From: Neodontobutis hainanensis
Lineage: Eukaryota; Chordata; Actinopteri; Gobiiformes; Odontobutidae
Direction of reading: 5' to 3'
Length of the DNA stretch: 64,000 bases
Assembly: GCA_024349245.1 (NCBI GenBank)
Contig: JALDNG010000020.1
Location: 4,915,001-4,979,000 of the forward strand
Part shown: piece after piece, positions 14,301 to 29,300 of the stretch
How the letters are laid out: the number at the start of each line of letters is the position of its first letter
Position numbering within the stretch: the stretch's first letter is position 1
Position numbers and translations under genes: made by a program
The notes under the pieces: generated by a model
What the model saw: only the letters and a program-made list of their open reading frames with translations
Database searches by the model: none
Told to the model about the DNA's origin: nothing

Positions 14301-17300
14301 TTGGAAAGAAAGAGCAAAGTTTGTCCTCCGACACCAGAAGAAGTTCATGAGAGTGTGCGTGGTATGGAAAGCAGCTGTCTGTTGATCAAGTATGTGGTCA
14401 TGAAGCCAGACAGGTCGCCAGGACCCTTTACACCTCATGCTCACCCAGCTAGGACAGCTGATTTAGAGGAGCGGCTCACAGCTGAGCCCTGACATCCAGG
14501 TGCAGTGCACAGGGCTAATTTGATCAGACAGACCACTGGGTTTGATTGGAACAGAGCATGAACAAGGCCATGCATTCAGTTATTCTGACTCCACATGGAG
14601 TGAGCAAGGCTTTGTCCAGAGGAATTTATTAACACTACAGGCACACAGACAACATTTCTTTGACTACATCATCAATATTATGATGAATATGCAAAGTAGT
14701 GCTAAAGGAGTGCAGGTGTGTCAGGAATAAAGCGGTGGGGTTATGAAGAGGGTGGGTCTCATGCAGAGAGCTTATTGTTCATTACCACAGGAAGGAGGGG
14801 AAGAAACTGCTCTTGTGGCTCGAGGTTACGGCACCGGATAGACCAAAGTTTCCGTTCCTTGAAATATATTATTCTTTTAAAACCACAATTATAACCTCTA
14901 TATAATGTGAATTAATCTGTAAAAATGAAGTAATAGAGGTCACATGACACTGAGTGGCCGTGTGCCATTATGTTGCTTTCCCAACTGGAGTCTATTATTA
15001 ATAGTGTAGAATGTAGATTATGGGATACTTGAACATGTTGCTATTTAAATAGTGTCGTTTTCTGGTCTTGTTATAATAGTTGTCTCTGAAACCCCAGGAC
15101 ACAAAACAAACTTTCATTATGTTGCTACCTCCTCTTGCCACTTCCTCCTCTTCTGCTAATGTCCTTTAAACTAAATGAACTACCTCAAGCTCAGAAAAGC
15201 CTTTTCCGCAGAAGAACATCTCCTTTCTCTGCAGGGCCATCACACAGGTCCAATTAATGGCTGACAATCCAATTAGGCTTTGTGGGCAGCTTCATAATGA
15301 CTAGAATATGGAGAAAAGATGTGGGCAGATATTAGCTTTACCTGGAGAAAAACCTAGTATACTATCTGTTAATGACAGTTGGAGTCTTTATGTGTCGACC
15401 TATTGCACTCAGTGTGATTGAGTATTTTAAGCTTTACCACTACAATTGCTGGCTATTGTTGGAAGCGATGGGCTTAGGTTTGTATTGACTTCATTTAAGA
15501 TTTTTGTGTTAGGCTTGTATTGACAGTGGCTTTTGTCCAGTTTCATATTCATTAAATGTAGACTTTCAAGTGGCACAAAGTAGTGGCCTGTCAGTCTTAA
15601 ATGTGTTTAAATAATGAAAAAAAAGTAATAAAAAAATGTTCTTTGGCAAATGCCACAAACCCTTTTTTAGCTGCAAAGAGATTTTATTTCTCCTTTGAAG
15701 ACTGTACTTGATAAGGCTTTTTCTTATTCTGTGCTTTTATCACCGTTTTTAACAAAAAATATATTATTTGTCTTATACAGTGTATGAAGTGATGCTGCTA
15801 ATAAAGAATAGAGAGTAGTAAAATTGAGACTTTGCTCCATAAATGAAGTAAAATGCTTTTATTTCCAACTAGAGACTTTCATGTGTGAAGGTAAATGGCA
15901 CACAAAACAAAACCCTCCTGTGTCAGATGAGGACACTGGATATTTTTACTGTAACAGCTTTAGTCTTGAGAGTAAATCAGTGAGATGTCACTTTAAATAC
16001 CAATGAGCATCACTAACAGGGATTTTTGACTTTCATATGTGTCCATTTTCTTATTTAAAAACGTATGTATCCATTGGAAATTACATATTTATCAAAAGAA
16101 GCAGTGGAAAAGCCTCACACACAGGGTTTTATCAAATGTGATCAGATTTAAATAAAGAGAGAACACTATGTGACTTAGATTATTATGGATGTGGGTGTAA
16201 AAATCTAGGAAACGGCCTTGTACATATATATCTTTGTTAGAGCAAATGGCTTTAATGAAGACTGAAAGCTTCTACAGGATGACTGAAAGGCTGTGTGTTT
16301 CAGTCTCAATTCAATTACAATGTCTCAGTGAAGAATTGACTGGGTTTGGAAGCTTGTTTTTACAGAAAGAGAAACAGAAAGTCTCTCTGTATGCAGTGAG
16401 TATTTCATGGATCAAACTGTGCCAATGAACTGTGACCCATGAAGTAAATTGTCACTATAGTTTATGTAGCTAGTGATGCTCCAGACACACATTAATTACA
16501 ACTGTAATATAAGCCAAAGGTACCTTTTTTAAATGCACAGAAGATCAATCAGGCCCCTGACCAAAAAATACCTCAAATCAAACAACACCTTGGTTCCCTG
16601 GGTTCTTCCGTCCAGTCGAGCCTCAGAAACCTTGGTGTTCTGTTTGTGACCAGTTATGTCTCTGGACAGTCATTCTAGACAGTTGGTCAAAAACTGTTTT
16701 TATCATTTGAGAAACATTTCTAAACTGAGAGTGTTATTGTCTAAAGCTGACTTGGAGATGATTATTCATGCTTTTATTTCTTCTCGTCTTGATTATTGTA
16801 ATTCTCTTTTTACTTGTTTCAACAGATTGTCTCTTAGTCGGCTACAAATGGTGCAAAATGCTGCAGCCAGGCTTTTAACTGGAACCAACAGAAGGGCTCA
16901 CATTTCACCGGTTTTATCCTCACTTCATTGGCTTCCAGTCAAATTCAGAATTGATTTAAAAATTTTAGTCTTGACTTTTAGAGCTCTACATGGACAGGCC
17001 CCCCAGTACATCACTGACCTGCTGACCCCTTACTCCTCCTCACGCGCTCTTCAGTCTTCTGGTCAAAACCTTCTAACGGTCCCCAAAACACGTTTTAAAA
17101 CCCAAGGTCTTTCCAAGTCCCAAGACTCTGGAACGCCCTGCCCCTGTCACTGCGAGTGGACGTTTCTGTTGATTCTTTTAAAAAGCAGCTGAAGACACTT
17201 TTATTTAAACAAGCTTTTAGTTCATTGGGCTTTTATGTTTTTAATATTTTGTGGTTTTAATTTTTTATTCTCAAAGTTTTATTGTTCTTTTATTGCACTT

Positions 17301-20300
17301 TGTAAAGCACTGATTTATATCTGTGAAAGGTGCTATATAAATAAAATGTACTTACTTAATTTACTTACATCGGTCCACTCCAACATGGGACAATGTAGCC
17401 GGTTTATTATCTCAAAAGCTGGTTAAATGGAGCTGTAATCTACAAATAGACTTCAGAAAGATGAAAGAGAGCAGGATATTAAGGTTATGCTATAAGATTT
17501 ATTAATTGTTTTGTAACACTGCATAATGTTCCCCATCCATTCTTAACAATTTTACAAGTTGCCTCTTCCACTTTTAATGAGTTTCCAAAACCAGCAGAAT
17601 AACATTTGATTGAATTATTTTGTTCCCAAATATTTCACTGACACATTTTGAAAGAAATTCATGCAGCGTGACTTGTGTCGGTGCCACTCTGTCGGTCTGT
17701 GTGTTCGCTCATTTGAGTGGGTGTAGATGAGAAGAGACTTTCAAAGCATCCATTGTGCGTGGCAACAATGACTGAATGACTTCTCAGTCACGTCGACAAA
17801 AGATGAAGAACACAACTTTTTTTCAACTACTTGGCTTGTTGTTCACCCACAGTTGCCTCCTAACTAGTCCAGGCTCATTGTCAAAACAAACATCTCCTGT
17901 GCACAATTTGAGCTGCGAGCATCTGCCATTGTCAGATTGCTTGTTGTTGACTGCTGTCATCAGAAACGCCTTGTTGATGAAGTACAGGGAGTTAAGGGAC
18001 TGCTCTGGCTGATGAGTTGCTGTATTGCATTGTATGTTGGATTTAATGGGAAAACTTTTATTGCAGGTAAAAGGTCTGTACAACATCTGTTTGACTCAGA
18101 GATATATCCGATTGTAAAAAAAAAATAGCAGGTACACAGAGTCTCTCTCAGGTCCCACAGTGCAGCGGGGCGCGCAAACACTATAACCACAGGCTCAAAT
18201 AATAGCACACGCAGCTGTTTCCAGTTTCCCACTAAATTAATGTGCAAATGAGGGTGGTGCAATTCTGATCCACAAACAAGACGAGCAGATGAGCAAAACA
18301 AGAGGCACGCATTTCTAAATTTCACCCATTTAGTGAGTCGATTTACAGCGACGACTGCGGAAAAGGGAGAATATCTATAATTATCAACTCTTGAATCTAA
18401 TCAGTTCCCTTTATTCACTTTATCTGTGAGGGTCACCTGGGGATAAGAGCAGGACTGGGAAGCAGTGTGTATGTGAGGCATAGGTTGATTATAGAGTAGG
18501 AAGGAGACATTTTTATGGACCTAAACAATTTTATTTCTAAAGAACAGCAATGTTTTCTGTCTAATAGCTTCCTACTAAAATTGTCTGATTATTGTCAACA
18601 GTAATGTTTCCTTTCCTTAGAAAACAAGTGATATATATGTTTGCAAAAAAAAAACTCACCAAGACCTACATGATAAGCTCAAAAGCTGTTTGTAACCTTG
18701 AATGCATCAGAACACCCAAATTCTAACTACGTATAAGTATGTTATAAATGCCTACAACATGTAAACAATCCCCTTTAAAAGAGATAGGACAGTCAAATCT
18801 GTCTAACTATTCATCTATACAGTATGTTGCCATTTTAGCTTCACTCTGTAACACACTGAAATCCGGTCCTCGTGGGAGGGCTTGTGTTGAATGATAGATG
18901 ACTGCTCCTAAAGAGCCATCTAAATTTAGAGCTACTCTGCACGGACTAGATCCTAAGAGCAGGATGGACGCTCTGAACAGGGACTGCACATATCACTCAT
19001 AAAGACTCCTCTGTCTGCCTGAGGTTCATTGTCCTTGTGCTGGATTCGTGTTCCGTCTCAAAACTGCTTCCGTAAACGTTTTGGTGTGTTTAAAGACACA
19101 ATAGCGCTCGGTTAGCACATCTCTCTGAGGGTTCCTTAATCTCAAGGGTCTTTCCTTGGAAGGACTTCTTTGGAGGAATTACCGCCTGTTTATTTGTTTA
19201 AATTGTTTAATGTCACACACCTTCTGTTAAGGAGGTGTCTTCTGTTTAGTTAAAAAAATCAAGAATGCATCTGTGGATTCTCAATAGTATCTCAATTACC
19301 CAGAAGTCATGCAAATAGACTTCAGAAATCAATAAAGACTAAAAGATGAATGGATAGAAAGCTGAGGGCAAAGGTAGAGGGGAAAGTAAAGAAGAATAGA
19401 AATGGTGAATGAACTCAACAAACACCTCATGGAAGAGGATTTAAAGACACAGTGGCTGAACTGAAGAAAGGGCAAAAGCAACAAAGAGGAGAATTGATGG
19501 GCAGGTATCCACAATGGAAGAGCTGTTTAATATCTTAAAGAAAATGTCTGCAAACAATAGAAGCTCAATAAACAAACAATAAACAGTCCTCTAGATTTTG
19601 CTCAAATGCAATGCATCATCAACTTGAAATAGACATATTTAAGATTGATGCTGTCACAAAGCGCAAGAAGGCAAAAAAATAATGTGCAAAATAATTGAGT
19701 AAATGTAATTATGGTGCCATATAATATCACCCATGCATCATAGACAACATTATCGTCTTCATATTCTGCCGAGGCGACTATCTTATTCCGTTATCACACT
19801 CTGTTTCTCAAATGAAATCAGCTTTTATTAAAAAACACACTTCCTTAAATCCAGCTCTGTGCAGTTTTCCATCATTTTTATTTCTTCTACAAAGCAGAGA
19901 TAATATTAGCTCTCCGTTATGAGAGAGGGAAGTTTTGTTTGACTCAGATAGGTGCAAATCGCGCTGGAGAGGCCACTAAATGACAGGGCTGGAGGAACAA
20001 TGGCTTTTATTAACGTGCTCTCTGGGGCTGGTTTATGTGAGCGTGTGTGATACAGGGAGAATTGATTATAAGCAGAGCGTTGTTTTGTGTATGGGACAAC
20101 AATACACTTTAAAGTGACAGGTCGAATTATGTAGTAAGTGGTTATATGTATCTGCAGCGGTGTTTGGTCAATGGTCCATCTCATTCTCTACTGGCACTGA
20201 AGGTATTTATAGTCCTGACGCATCAGAAGTGCAGGATTTAAAGTCTGCATTTAACATTCTGTTCTTTCAAGGATTTTTGGCATTCAATAAGAAATACTGG

Positions 20301-23300
20301 ACATTCCTTTTATAAATCTACTTAGGGTCCTTACTTAGCTTTTGTAAGTCCAAAAATGTGCACAACTAAATATTATTTGATTAAAAGAATTACTTTGAAA
20401 CAGTTTCTTTTAAAGACTTGCTTTTAAAATAATTGCCCACCCCTGCTTTAGCTCAATAGCACCATGTGTCGCTCTCTCGCTTCACAAGAAGATGCTGAGT
20501 TTGCTCAGTCTAATGTTATAGAATATTGTATATCTTTAGTTTTTCCTTTGAATACTGTCTACTTTTAGTTCTATTTAAGTAATACTATACAAGAACAGGA
20601 CCTTTGTTTACGTCTAAATTTGGACAAATCTAGACACCTATGAATAAACACAGGTGGACTAACACCAGGGTCTTTGACAAACACAGGGTTGGCATAGATA
20701 TATAGAGGACTATGTGCCTCCTTATTCCAATGAGTAAGTATCAACGTGCAGTGTTACATTAAGGCCTTTTTTTAGATTCATTTATTTATAGGGCGAAATG
20801 CAATTTCATAAAACACATGAGTAAAAAAAACAGAATTGTTCATGTTTGTTGCACACTGCTAAGAACAACCATCAAAGACACAGGACAATCCTTTATCTGT
20901 GCATCACTGTTTGTTCAGAAATGTGTGCAAGTGCTGATCTGGAACAATAAAGTTTGAATTATTTGTATAAATTATAATGCTGGCGTCTTTTAAATGACAA
21001 GTTATTAGATGCTTGTTAAAGAATAAGCTAAGGGCACTTGTCACGTCACAACTAATGAGATCGTTCAAATGTCCATGTTTCAAAAAGCTCACCACTGGAC
21101 GCCATTAAATAGCTTTTACAGTATATTAAGTCCAAGCCATTTGTGACAGGTGGGTCTTTGTATTTGATTGATGAATGTCAAAATCTATAAAAACGGAGTT
21201 GGATAAGTATAATTCAGACTCTCCAGGACTTTGGAGACAATATGGTTCAAGTAGGTCTTTAATCATTTTGTCAAGTTTATGCCAGGATTTAAATTATCCA
21301 TGACATGCTCAAGTTCACGACTTGCAGTAAGTTCCTTGAATCATTCACACTTTTAACATAAGGTCAAGATCGAACTTTGAATCTTCACGTCCGAGCCAAC
21401 TTTTTAATGGACAGAGCAGATGATGAAATACTGGAGGTGCGTATGTCTGTCACTGATTTGTCAGAGAGAAAGTATGCCACTCCATCAAAGAAAGAAAAAA
21501 CAGCATCCTTCTCTGACCCAGAAGACTCACCTTAAGATTATTTGACACACGCTTTGTTTCCACCAGGGGTACAGTAAGTTTCAGTTCAGGACGGAATGAT
21601 ATGGAACAGCAACCAAATGTGTTTGTATCAGAGCTTGTACCTGTTTGACCTTTTCCAATACTTTCAAATGATTAGAGACTGCATTCCTCTTTCTCTTTAC
21701 ATAGCACTATTCTACCGTAAATGAAAGATAAAATAGAAGATAGTAATAAAGCATAAAGCCTACCAACTGTTTCACTCAAATCAGGAGCTACCTTCAGATA
21801 GACTTCATAAAATGATGCTAACAGTATTGGGGAGTACTATCTTTTAAGTCAGTGGGGACCACAAGAAGCTGCTTTAACCAGTGTGTATGTATTCCCACAT
21901 TGCAGCAGGCTGTGTGTGGATCTGTCTGTGAGAATTTGAAGACCTGTAATATCACTTTGTTGTAAGAGGTGGGAACAAAAGCCAAATAAAAGAAACTAAC
22001 AGCACAGTAAAAGCTGTGGCCCTGCGCCATTCATCATATTAATCTGGACCAAATTGGTTCCCTTTTCTTTCAGCAAATCTCTGCCTTTACCCTTCGCCCT
22101 TTAGTCCCTCTTACTTTTTTCTTGCTTTGTGGCCAAATGAAACTCTCAAACTCTCTCCTCTCTGCCTACCCAAATGGTTTTGAAGAGAGAAAGTTGCAGT
22201 GCAGCGACTGGCTCCAGCACTTCCTGGATTGAGGGCGGCTGTCAGAGCGTCGAGTGAAGATTTATTGTCCAGATCCCACAGTGACCTAAAGCTGTGCAGT
22301 CGAGGAAAAGGATGAGAAAGGGAGATGAGCTGGAGAAGCTACAGAAACAGGAGAGGCGGAGAAGGCTGGAGGATCTGGTGTGGGAGTGCAACCACTTGTA
22401 CATATTGTCGGGCTTTAGGTAATCAAAGGGAGGCGTGTGATAGATGGAGTGTGGCAGAATAGGCGAGATGGCACAAACGTTTCTCCCATCTCTGTCTGCC
22501 TCTTCAGCACTGACTGCTATTGCTCTACAGCCACAATTTGCTTTGTACTGACACTGCAAACCCAGTGTGGTCTTTTCCACCCATGATGCTCTTCAGTCTA
22601 AACCTCAGCAATTTCTCTCTAAATCATATTTACAGTATTTTGGTAAAAAAGGAGCCATTAATCATCGGCATGTCTGTCTGATGCAACTGAGGATGCACTC
22701 ACACCAACATAAGAAAAACAGCCTTCATTAGTCAACTGTCTACATGCTTTTTGCAGTCTTGTAAGATCACACTGTACAACAGGAACTGGCTTAAGGCACC
22801 AACAATGATGTAGAGTCACATTATTGTTATATGCATGTTTACAAAGCTTTATATATGTAATGGGAGTGCAAACAATGACCACAATATGGAGTTTCTAGTG
22901 CACCTAACTCAACTATGTTATGCTGTGCATCACTTTATTTTTTTAAATAAACACAGCAGAGGAAGAAAGTGAATGTGATCAGTCTCACTAAAATGGCCGT
23001 GCCACCTGGGAGCCCCTTTGGACATGCTGTGTGTGTGTTTGTGTGTGTTTGTGTGAGCAGGTGTATGTGTGTCTTAGCTGGAGAAGAGGTCATTTTGCTG
23101 TTGACTCTGTGTCTCTGCCGGGAGCGCCTGTATAATTGCTACTCTAATTAGTCACTTTTGCCAGCCGGTAATTCATAGTCACCTTCAAGAACATCTCCAG
23201 TACACACTCAGAGACAAGTATACAGTACAAGCAGGCATCATCCTGTCCACGCAACCAACAAAGGCTCTCTCTGCTATCACTCATTTGTAATTGTTTCTTC

Positions 23301-26300
23301 TGTTTTTGTAATTACAGGCTCTCGGAGAAGAAATTTTGGATTGATGTGATAATGGTTTGCATGTTGACAATGAGCTGACAATGATTTATGGCAATTACGT
23401 GTTAGCAAACAGCACTTTTGCAAATGAACGTAGTGGCTAAGTATTTCCGAGTCTTTATTAAAAGCACTTACTGAGAAACTTTTATATTGTCTGCTTTCAG
23501 TGGGCTGTTGGACAACAAAACAGCCTTTCTAATTTGTCCATTTGTTGGACTAAGTAAGCACTAATATGGATTACAATATCTTATCATTGAGAGGATGTGA
23601 TCAGGGGTTGTGGCAGGTCAAGTGAAGTTGCAAACTATTTTTAATCAGTTTGTGGTGCCACTGCCACACATATATAACCTGTTTTGTGGATAACGTACAT
23701 GTTCTCCTAATACATGATTGATTTCCCATAATGCTGCGCTGTCACATTTATGCTAGTTTGGTCTTGACCCATCTCAGCTCTTTGACACTTCTACATCAGT
23801 CATGCTGGCACTGCACCTTAGATGAGATGAGATGTTTGAAAGAATATCCCACAATGAGCAGTGAACTCAGATGGACCCCAGCTCGCCAAAGTGACATTTA
23901 GCACAGTCTCACTTTTTGTAAACAGCACCACTACATGTGTGTGTGCAAGACCTCACATTCTGCTGCAGTCATTTTCTTCAAGTCCCAGAATCCTCTCTGA
24001 TCTATTGTCATTCCCAGACATCTATCATTGATGCACTTGTTTGCTAATTATCTTCTTCATATGAGCTCAACTTTTATGCTCATATAAACAAAAAACAACA
24101 ATGTGATCAAGTAAGATCACATTATCTATAGGGTCTTTCCTCGTGGTCTAGCCTTTTATTTGTTGTTAATATTATAAAATAATTGATAAAAACTCTGCTC
24201 GTGTCTACAGTCTTCTCTGCTTTTAAACTGATTAAGACTTTAAAATCCTCCGGTGTGTAAGACATTACCCCTGCAGTAACTTTCTCCTTTCCTCTAAGGC
24301 TCCTCCTTCCCACCTCTCCTAAAAGTCACCTTGCCTCCAACGCTCATCAATCTCTGTAGTGGGTTGCCCATTCCATCCATCCTGCCCCCCCAACCACCTA
24401 ACTCCACCTTTCCCTTCTTTTATTTGTTTCTTACAGCTCTGTCTGCTCACTCTTTTCTTCTCACTTTAGCAACAAGACAAAAACTAACCTTACATTTGCA
24501 AACATCTTTGTATGTATGTGGGAGATTAAGCAGTGTTTTACAAACCTAGACTTCCAACACAAATGATTTACAATCTCTTGATACAGAATATGTGTCATAC
24601 AACTTTATTTTTCTTAATTTTTTTTTTTAAACCTGTTGATTTATGAGCTTCTCAAAAAGATGGATTAAGGTTGAGGCTGTGGATGGGTGCACAAAACCCA
24701 GGACAGTCCCGTTGGAGCCTTAAATGTAGGAGATAGGGATGGGTTTAACACAAGAATGTAGGTTATGTGATGAAATAAAGTTTTTATTTTGGGGTATGAT
24801 AGATCTTACAAAGAGCTGGACATAACTGGGTGGTTTAACTTTTCACCATGTCCTCAGAACTGATTGAGTATATACTGGAGGTAATCCATTTCAAGTACAC
24901 TCTGATACGACCCAAATGAGCATTTGATAGATTAGCTCTCCTTTGCAGCCACAGGGGAAAGGCCACAAAATGCCACAGATTACATTAAAACACTGTCTAT
25001 ACAGAGTTTATGTTAGACCAATGTTGTATATTTTACCAGCTCCGTTAAAACAACTACATCTGTCATATTATTGATACATAACAAGACAAGAAATAAATTA
25101 TGCTCTGTAGGATGTTCATTCCACCCACATGAGCTAAAAATGCACAAAGTTGTATTTTTATAGGATCCCGAAAATTATTGGTATGCTTTAGTTTGACAAA
25201 ATGTGGCACCATGGCAGGAATCAAAGCAAGTATAAGAAAAATAAACCAAAAAACAAAAATAAATTGGTGTTATTAATAAATGATGATAATAAATGGAAAT
25301 GTGCAAAGCTATGAAAGACTTTATCATTCACTCTGTAATGTCACCAGATATGAACCACACTTTCTCTCTTTGACGTGTGAGTCTTAATCTTTTTTTTTCC
25401 ATCATAAACGCATCAGTAATATTTATAACATACAAGCAAATTATAAATAATTTACATTCAGATGCTGTGCCATGTAAAATCTGACCAGTGGCTATTTCTG
25501 AGATTGATTTGAAGAAAGCTGTATTTTTCTTTGCACATGGCTAATTTGCATTAATCAACATGAGCATGTATTCTTATATATAAGATGAGATAAAGTAAGG
25601 GAACGTGCAAGGTATAAAAAAGTACAAAAAAAAAAACATACAGGATAAAAATAAATGTGGATATAAATACTAAATTCCTATGCTTTTGAGGAAGACTACA
25701 GACTGACTGATGTTATTCTTTTCTCTTGGGGGGGTTTTCTGTTACAACAAACTTTTTAGAACTGTTCATGTTTCTCCTCCATTTCTTCTTTGTCATTTCT
25801 TCATCCCTCGTTTCCCTCTGTGCCACATTTTTGGCCCATCACCTTCACAGCTCACATCGCGTCATCTTCGCTCATTGTTCTCCACACCTCGATCTGGTTC
25901 CTCCATCTCGTGTTTGAAGTTGGGAGGTCGGGTCGGGTGACACATCTCTTAAAGACTTTCAACTCCAGAGGACTTACGGCGATGCCTCCCACAGCCAGGT
26001 TCTAATGGAAAGACAGGCAAAGAAGAAAAGATGCCAAATAAACTGCAGACACAAGAACAGAGAAGGATAGAGGAAGGGAGGAGAAGGGGCACATAGCAAT
26101 TTTGTTTTCTTCACAGCGTCGTGTGCCCCGAGAGATCAACACAAATCTTTGATGTGTGATGTTTCCGTCTCCTTCTTTCAATCTTTTCTTGATTTTTTTC
26201 CTCTGGATGTTTTATGTCCTCCCTCTACTTTTGTTTGTGTGATTATTTATTTCATTTTTTCCTTCCGTCTGTCAATTTGCATCAAACCGAGAAAACGCGA

Positions 26301-29300
26301 AACAGAGAGATCAGGGAATATCAAACTTTTGCTTTCATAAGCAAAGCTGTTCTGCTTAACTTCGGCTTTGAAGTTTTGAAAGTGACTCTTAATGCATTCA
26401 TGTCAACGAGTGTTGTGTTATACTGCGTCCATGTGAATATGACTTTTACATTTTAATACTGCATTGTACAGTTAAAACAATCTCTGAACAACCTCCATTC
26501 ACATTAGCTCATTCAGTAAACAAAATAAACTCAATCAAACTTATGCTCTGGCATTTTTATTTACATTATAAATCGAAGAGATATTTGCCAGAAGCTCTCA
26601 TGTGGACAGCGATATATATTTGGAAAAAGAGGGAGAAAATATCCAGGTATAATGAGCCTCAGCCTGAATCTAAATTTTAAGTACTTCTACTGTGGAATCA
26701 ACACAGGAAGTGCACATTCAGGGAGTCACCATTTGTCACACACACAACGCACAATCCACTGAGCATATGGTACTTTCACTATTGTTTGAACTCACACCAA
26801 AGCGGAAGATTTTGTATTTCTGAGTTATTTCCAGTCCTGAGTTTTTTAATTTACACTGGTTTCTCTCTCGCTGCACTGTACGCACACAGCCAAACTGTTT
26901 GTCTGTCTGTGTCCAGCTGGCGGTCTCCCATGCGTAGCTCTGCACCTGTTCTAATCATTTCTGTAACAGGAGGCTGAAACTTTTGTGGATCTCCATCATC
27001 TCTATTAAAGCGGCAACATGTAAATAAGAACATTTGGAAATGACAAGTTAAATTTAAAACTGTCAATAAAACCTCACGTCAATATTGGTCCATGTCCCAG
27101 TGAATGTGAGGGTAAATGGTTGCATGTCCCGGAGACACCACTATACACCAATTCCATGAACATTTTGGAATTACAGATATTTTACAGTAAATTATGATTT
27201 GCCTTTAACAGAATATAAATTGCAGTGTGTTCTTTATTATCTTCATTTACAGAAGATGTCTGTTCCAAAGTATGCAAAGAGTAGCTTAAGAAAGAACAGA
27301 AAATTCCAGTGGGAATATATTCCCTGCATACATTAAGTAAAGAGCAGAGAAAGTATGTCTTTGGTGAAACATGAATGGGCTTAAGTATTAAAATATTTAA
27401 ATAGTTTGACCAATCTTGGTAATGGTACCAGTCTAACCTTAGTCACAAGCCCTGTCTCTGCTTCCTAAGTGTTACAAACACATGTTTTATATCAGAGAGG
27501 CGTGTCAAACACTCCCCAACCAGACTACACACAGATCTACCTTTGAAGCCTTAGATGAGAAGTCACCCATAGGCACTCAGCTCCCTTGTGAGCTCTCCTT
27601 GAGATTCTAACCACAAAAAGGAAATCAGGTCAGGGATTGCCTGCATAGATTGTAAATGTCAGGCAGATTAGTGCATGTGAATGATCGTAACTGGTTTAAT
27701 GCTGGTAACCAAAGTAGATCGGAGGAGAAACCCAAAAAGTACACGACACAGCACAGATTTGTTGAGAGGACAATAAACATGTATTATTGGCACATGTTTT
27801 AAATGCACAATTGTCTTCTCATTTTGAGTTCTGTTAATGAAAAATTTACTAATTCATCATAAAACGTATCTCAGTAAAATAGTCTCTGATGGGCCTCTGA
27901 CATGAAACAATCCAATCCTCTTTCTTGGAAAAATGTGTCAGATGCATATGTCTCACATGAACTACTTTCACACAACTAGCTGATATTCTGGCAATTCTTT
28001 CCAAACGGACAAAAAATTATTGCTACATCTTCTTTGTTGCCATGTTGATGGTGTCCAATGTCAAGTTCCCAAAAGACCACATAAACACAGCAAAAGGCGG
28101 AATAAAATGAGGCGCCGCCTTATCCGAGGGCAACAGATCTAAAGACATGCAAATAGCAGGTGCTTGAGAGGAGAGTGTTAATGGATGTTCCAACGGGCAT
28201 ATCATCTGACGCACCATCAAACCTACATCATCTCCCACTCGTCTAGAGCTCTGACTCAGCAGGCTGACGTTGCACATATGTATTTAGCAGATGTTCAAAA
28301 CGATCACCAATAGGCCAGATGCTGTACCCAGCACCTCGATAACAGCGAGAATGAACAGGATTGATTAGTGCTTCCATCTGCTGTGCTAGCACAGTGTTAA
28401 TAAGCAGGCGGCTTAGCAATCTTCATTAGAGAACGAGGTTACACAAGGCTAAGTGTTTCAAAGGCAATCCCGAATTGTACGAGAGCAGAGGAAAGAAATT
28501 GGTGGTTACAGAGAGTATTGGCATGTCTAGAGGTAAAATAAAACCTGGAAGAGGGAGAATACGGAGGAATGATACGTCTGAGAGAAAGAGTGTGACAGAA
28601 AAGGACGGGGGAAAGGGGTTTTGTGCAAATTAAAATGCACAATGAGGCAGGGTAAATGGCCACATTTTTTTGTGAGGTAAGTTAAAGAGGAAGTACACTG
28701 CAATAGTTTTAACCCTTTTCAATCTGATGGTTAAAAAAACTGGATACAAAAACACAAGTGACCTTTATGACAGCAAAAATAGTTTATGTTAATTTTTCTT
28801 TTTTACTGATCTATTAAAGGCCAAAGTTTAAGCTCAGTGTTTGCTTATACCTGCCAGCTATTGGGAAAGTAACACATAATACAGCATAAAACTTGTAAAG
28901 CCTGGAGGCAGATGTATCCACCTGATATGTCACAATGTCAAAGGTCAACATCACTGTGACCTTGTGTCCTAAACGACTGGTAGGGTCCCAGACAGTTTTT
29001 AATGAAAATAAATGAAAACATTTTACATGAAGAGGTCAAATGTCAGTTTTAATGTGAAATCTTAATCACAGTTTCTCTTTTTTCCTTGCTTTGCCTCAGA
29101 TCTGTGACAAGGAGTGGCATTACTATGTAATTAACGTGGAGTTTCCAGTGGTGACTCTGTACGTGGACGGTGTGACCTATGACCCCTACCTGGTGACAGA
29201 TGACTGGCCCATCCACTCGTCACAGATTGATGTGCAGCTCACTGTGGGCGCCTGCTGGCAAGGTGAGGTCATATGATGATGATGCAGCTTGTGTTATTAC

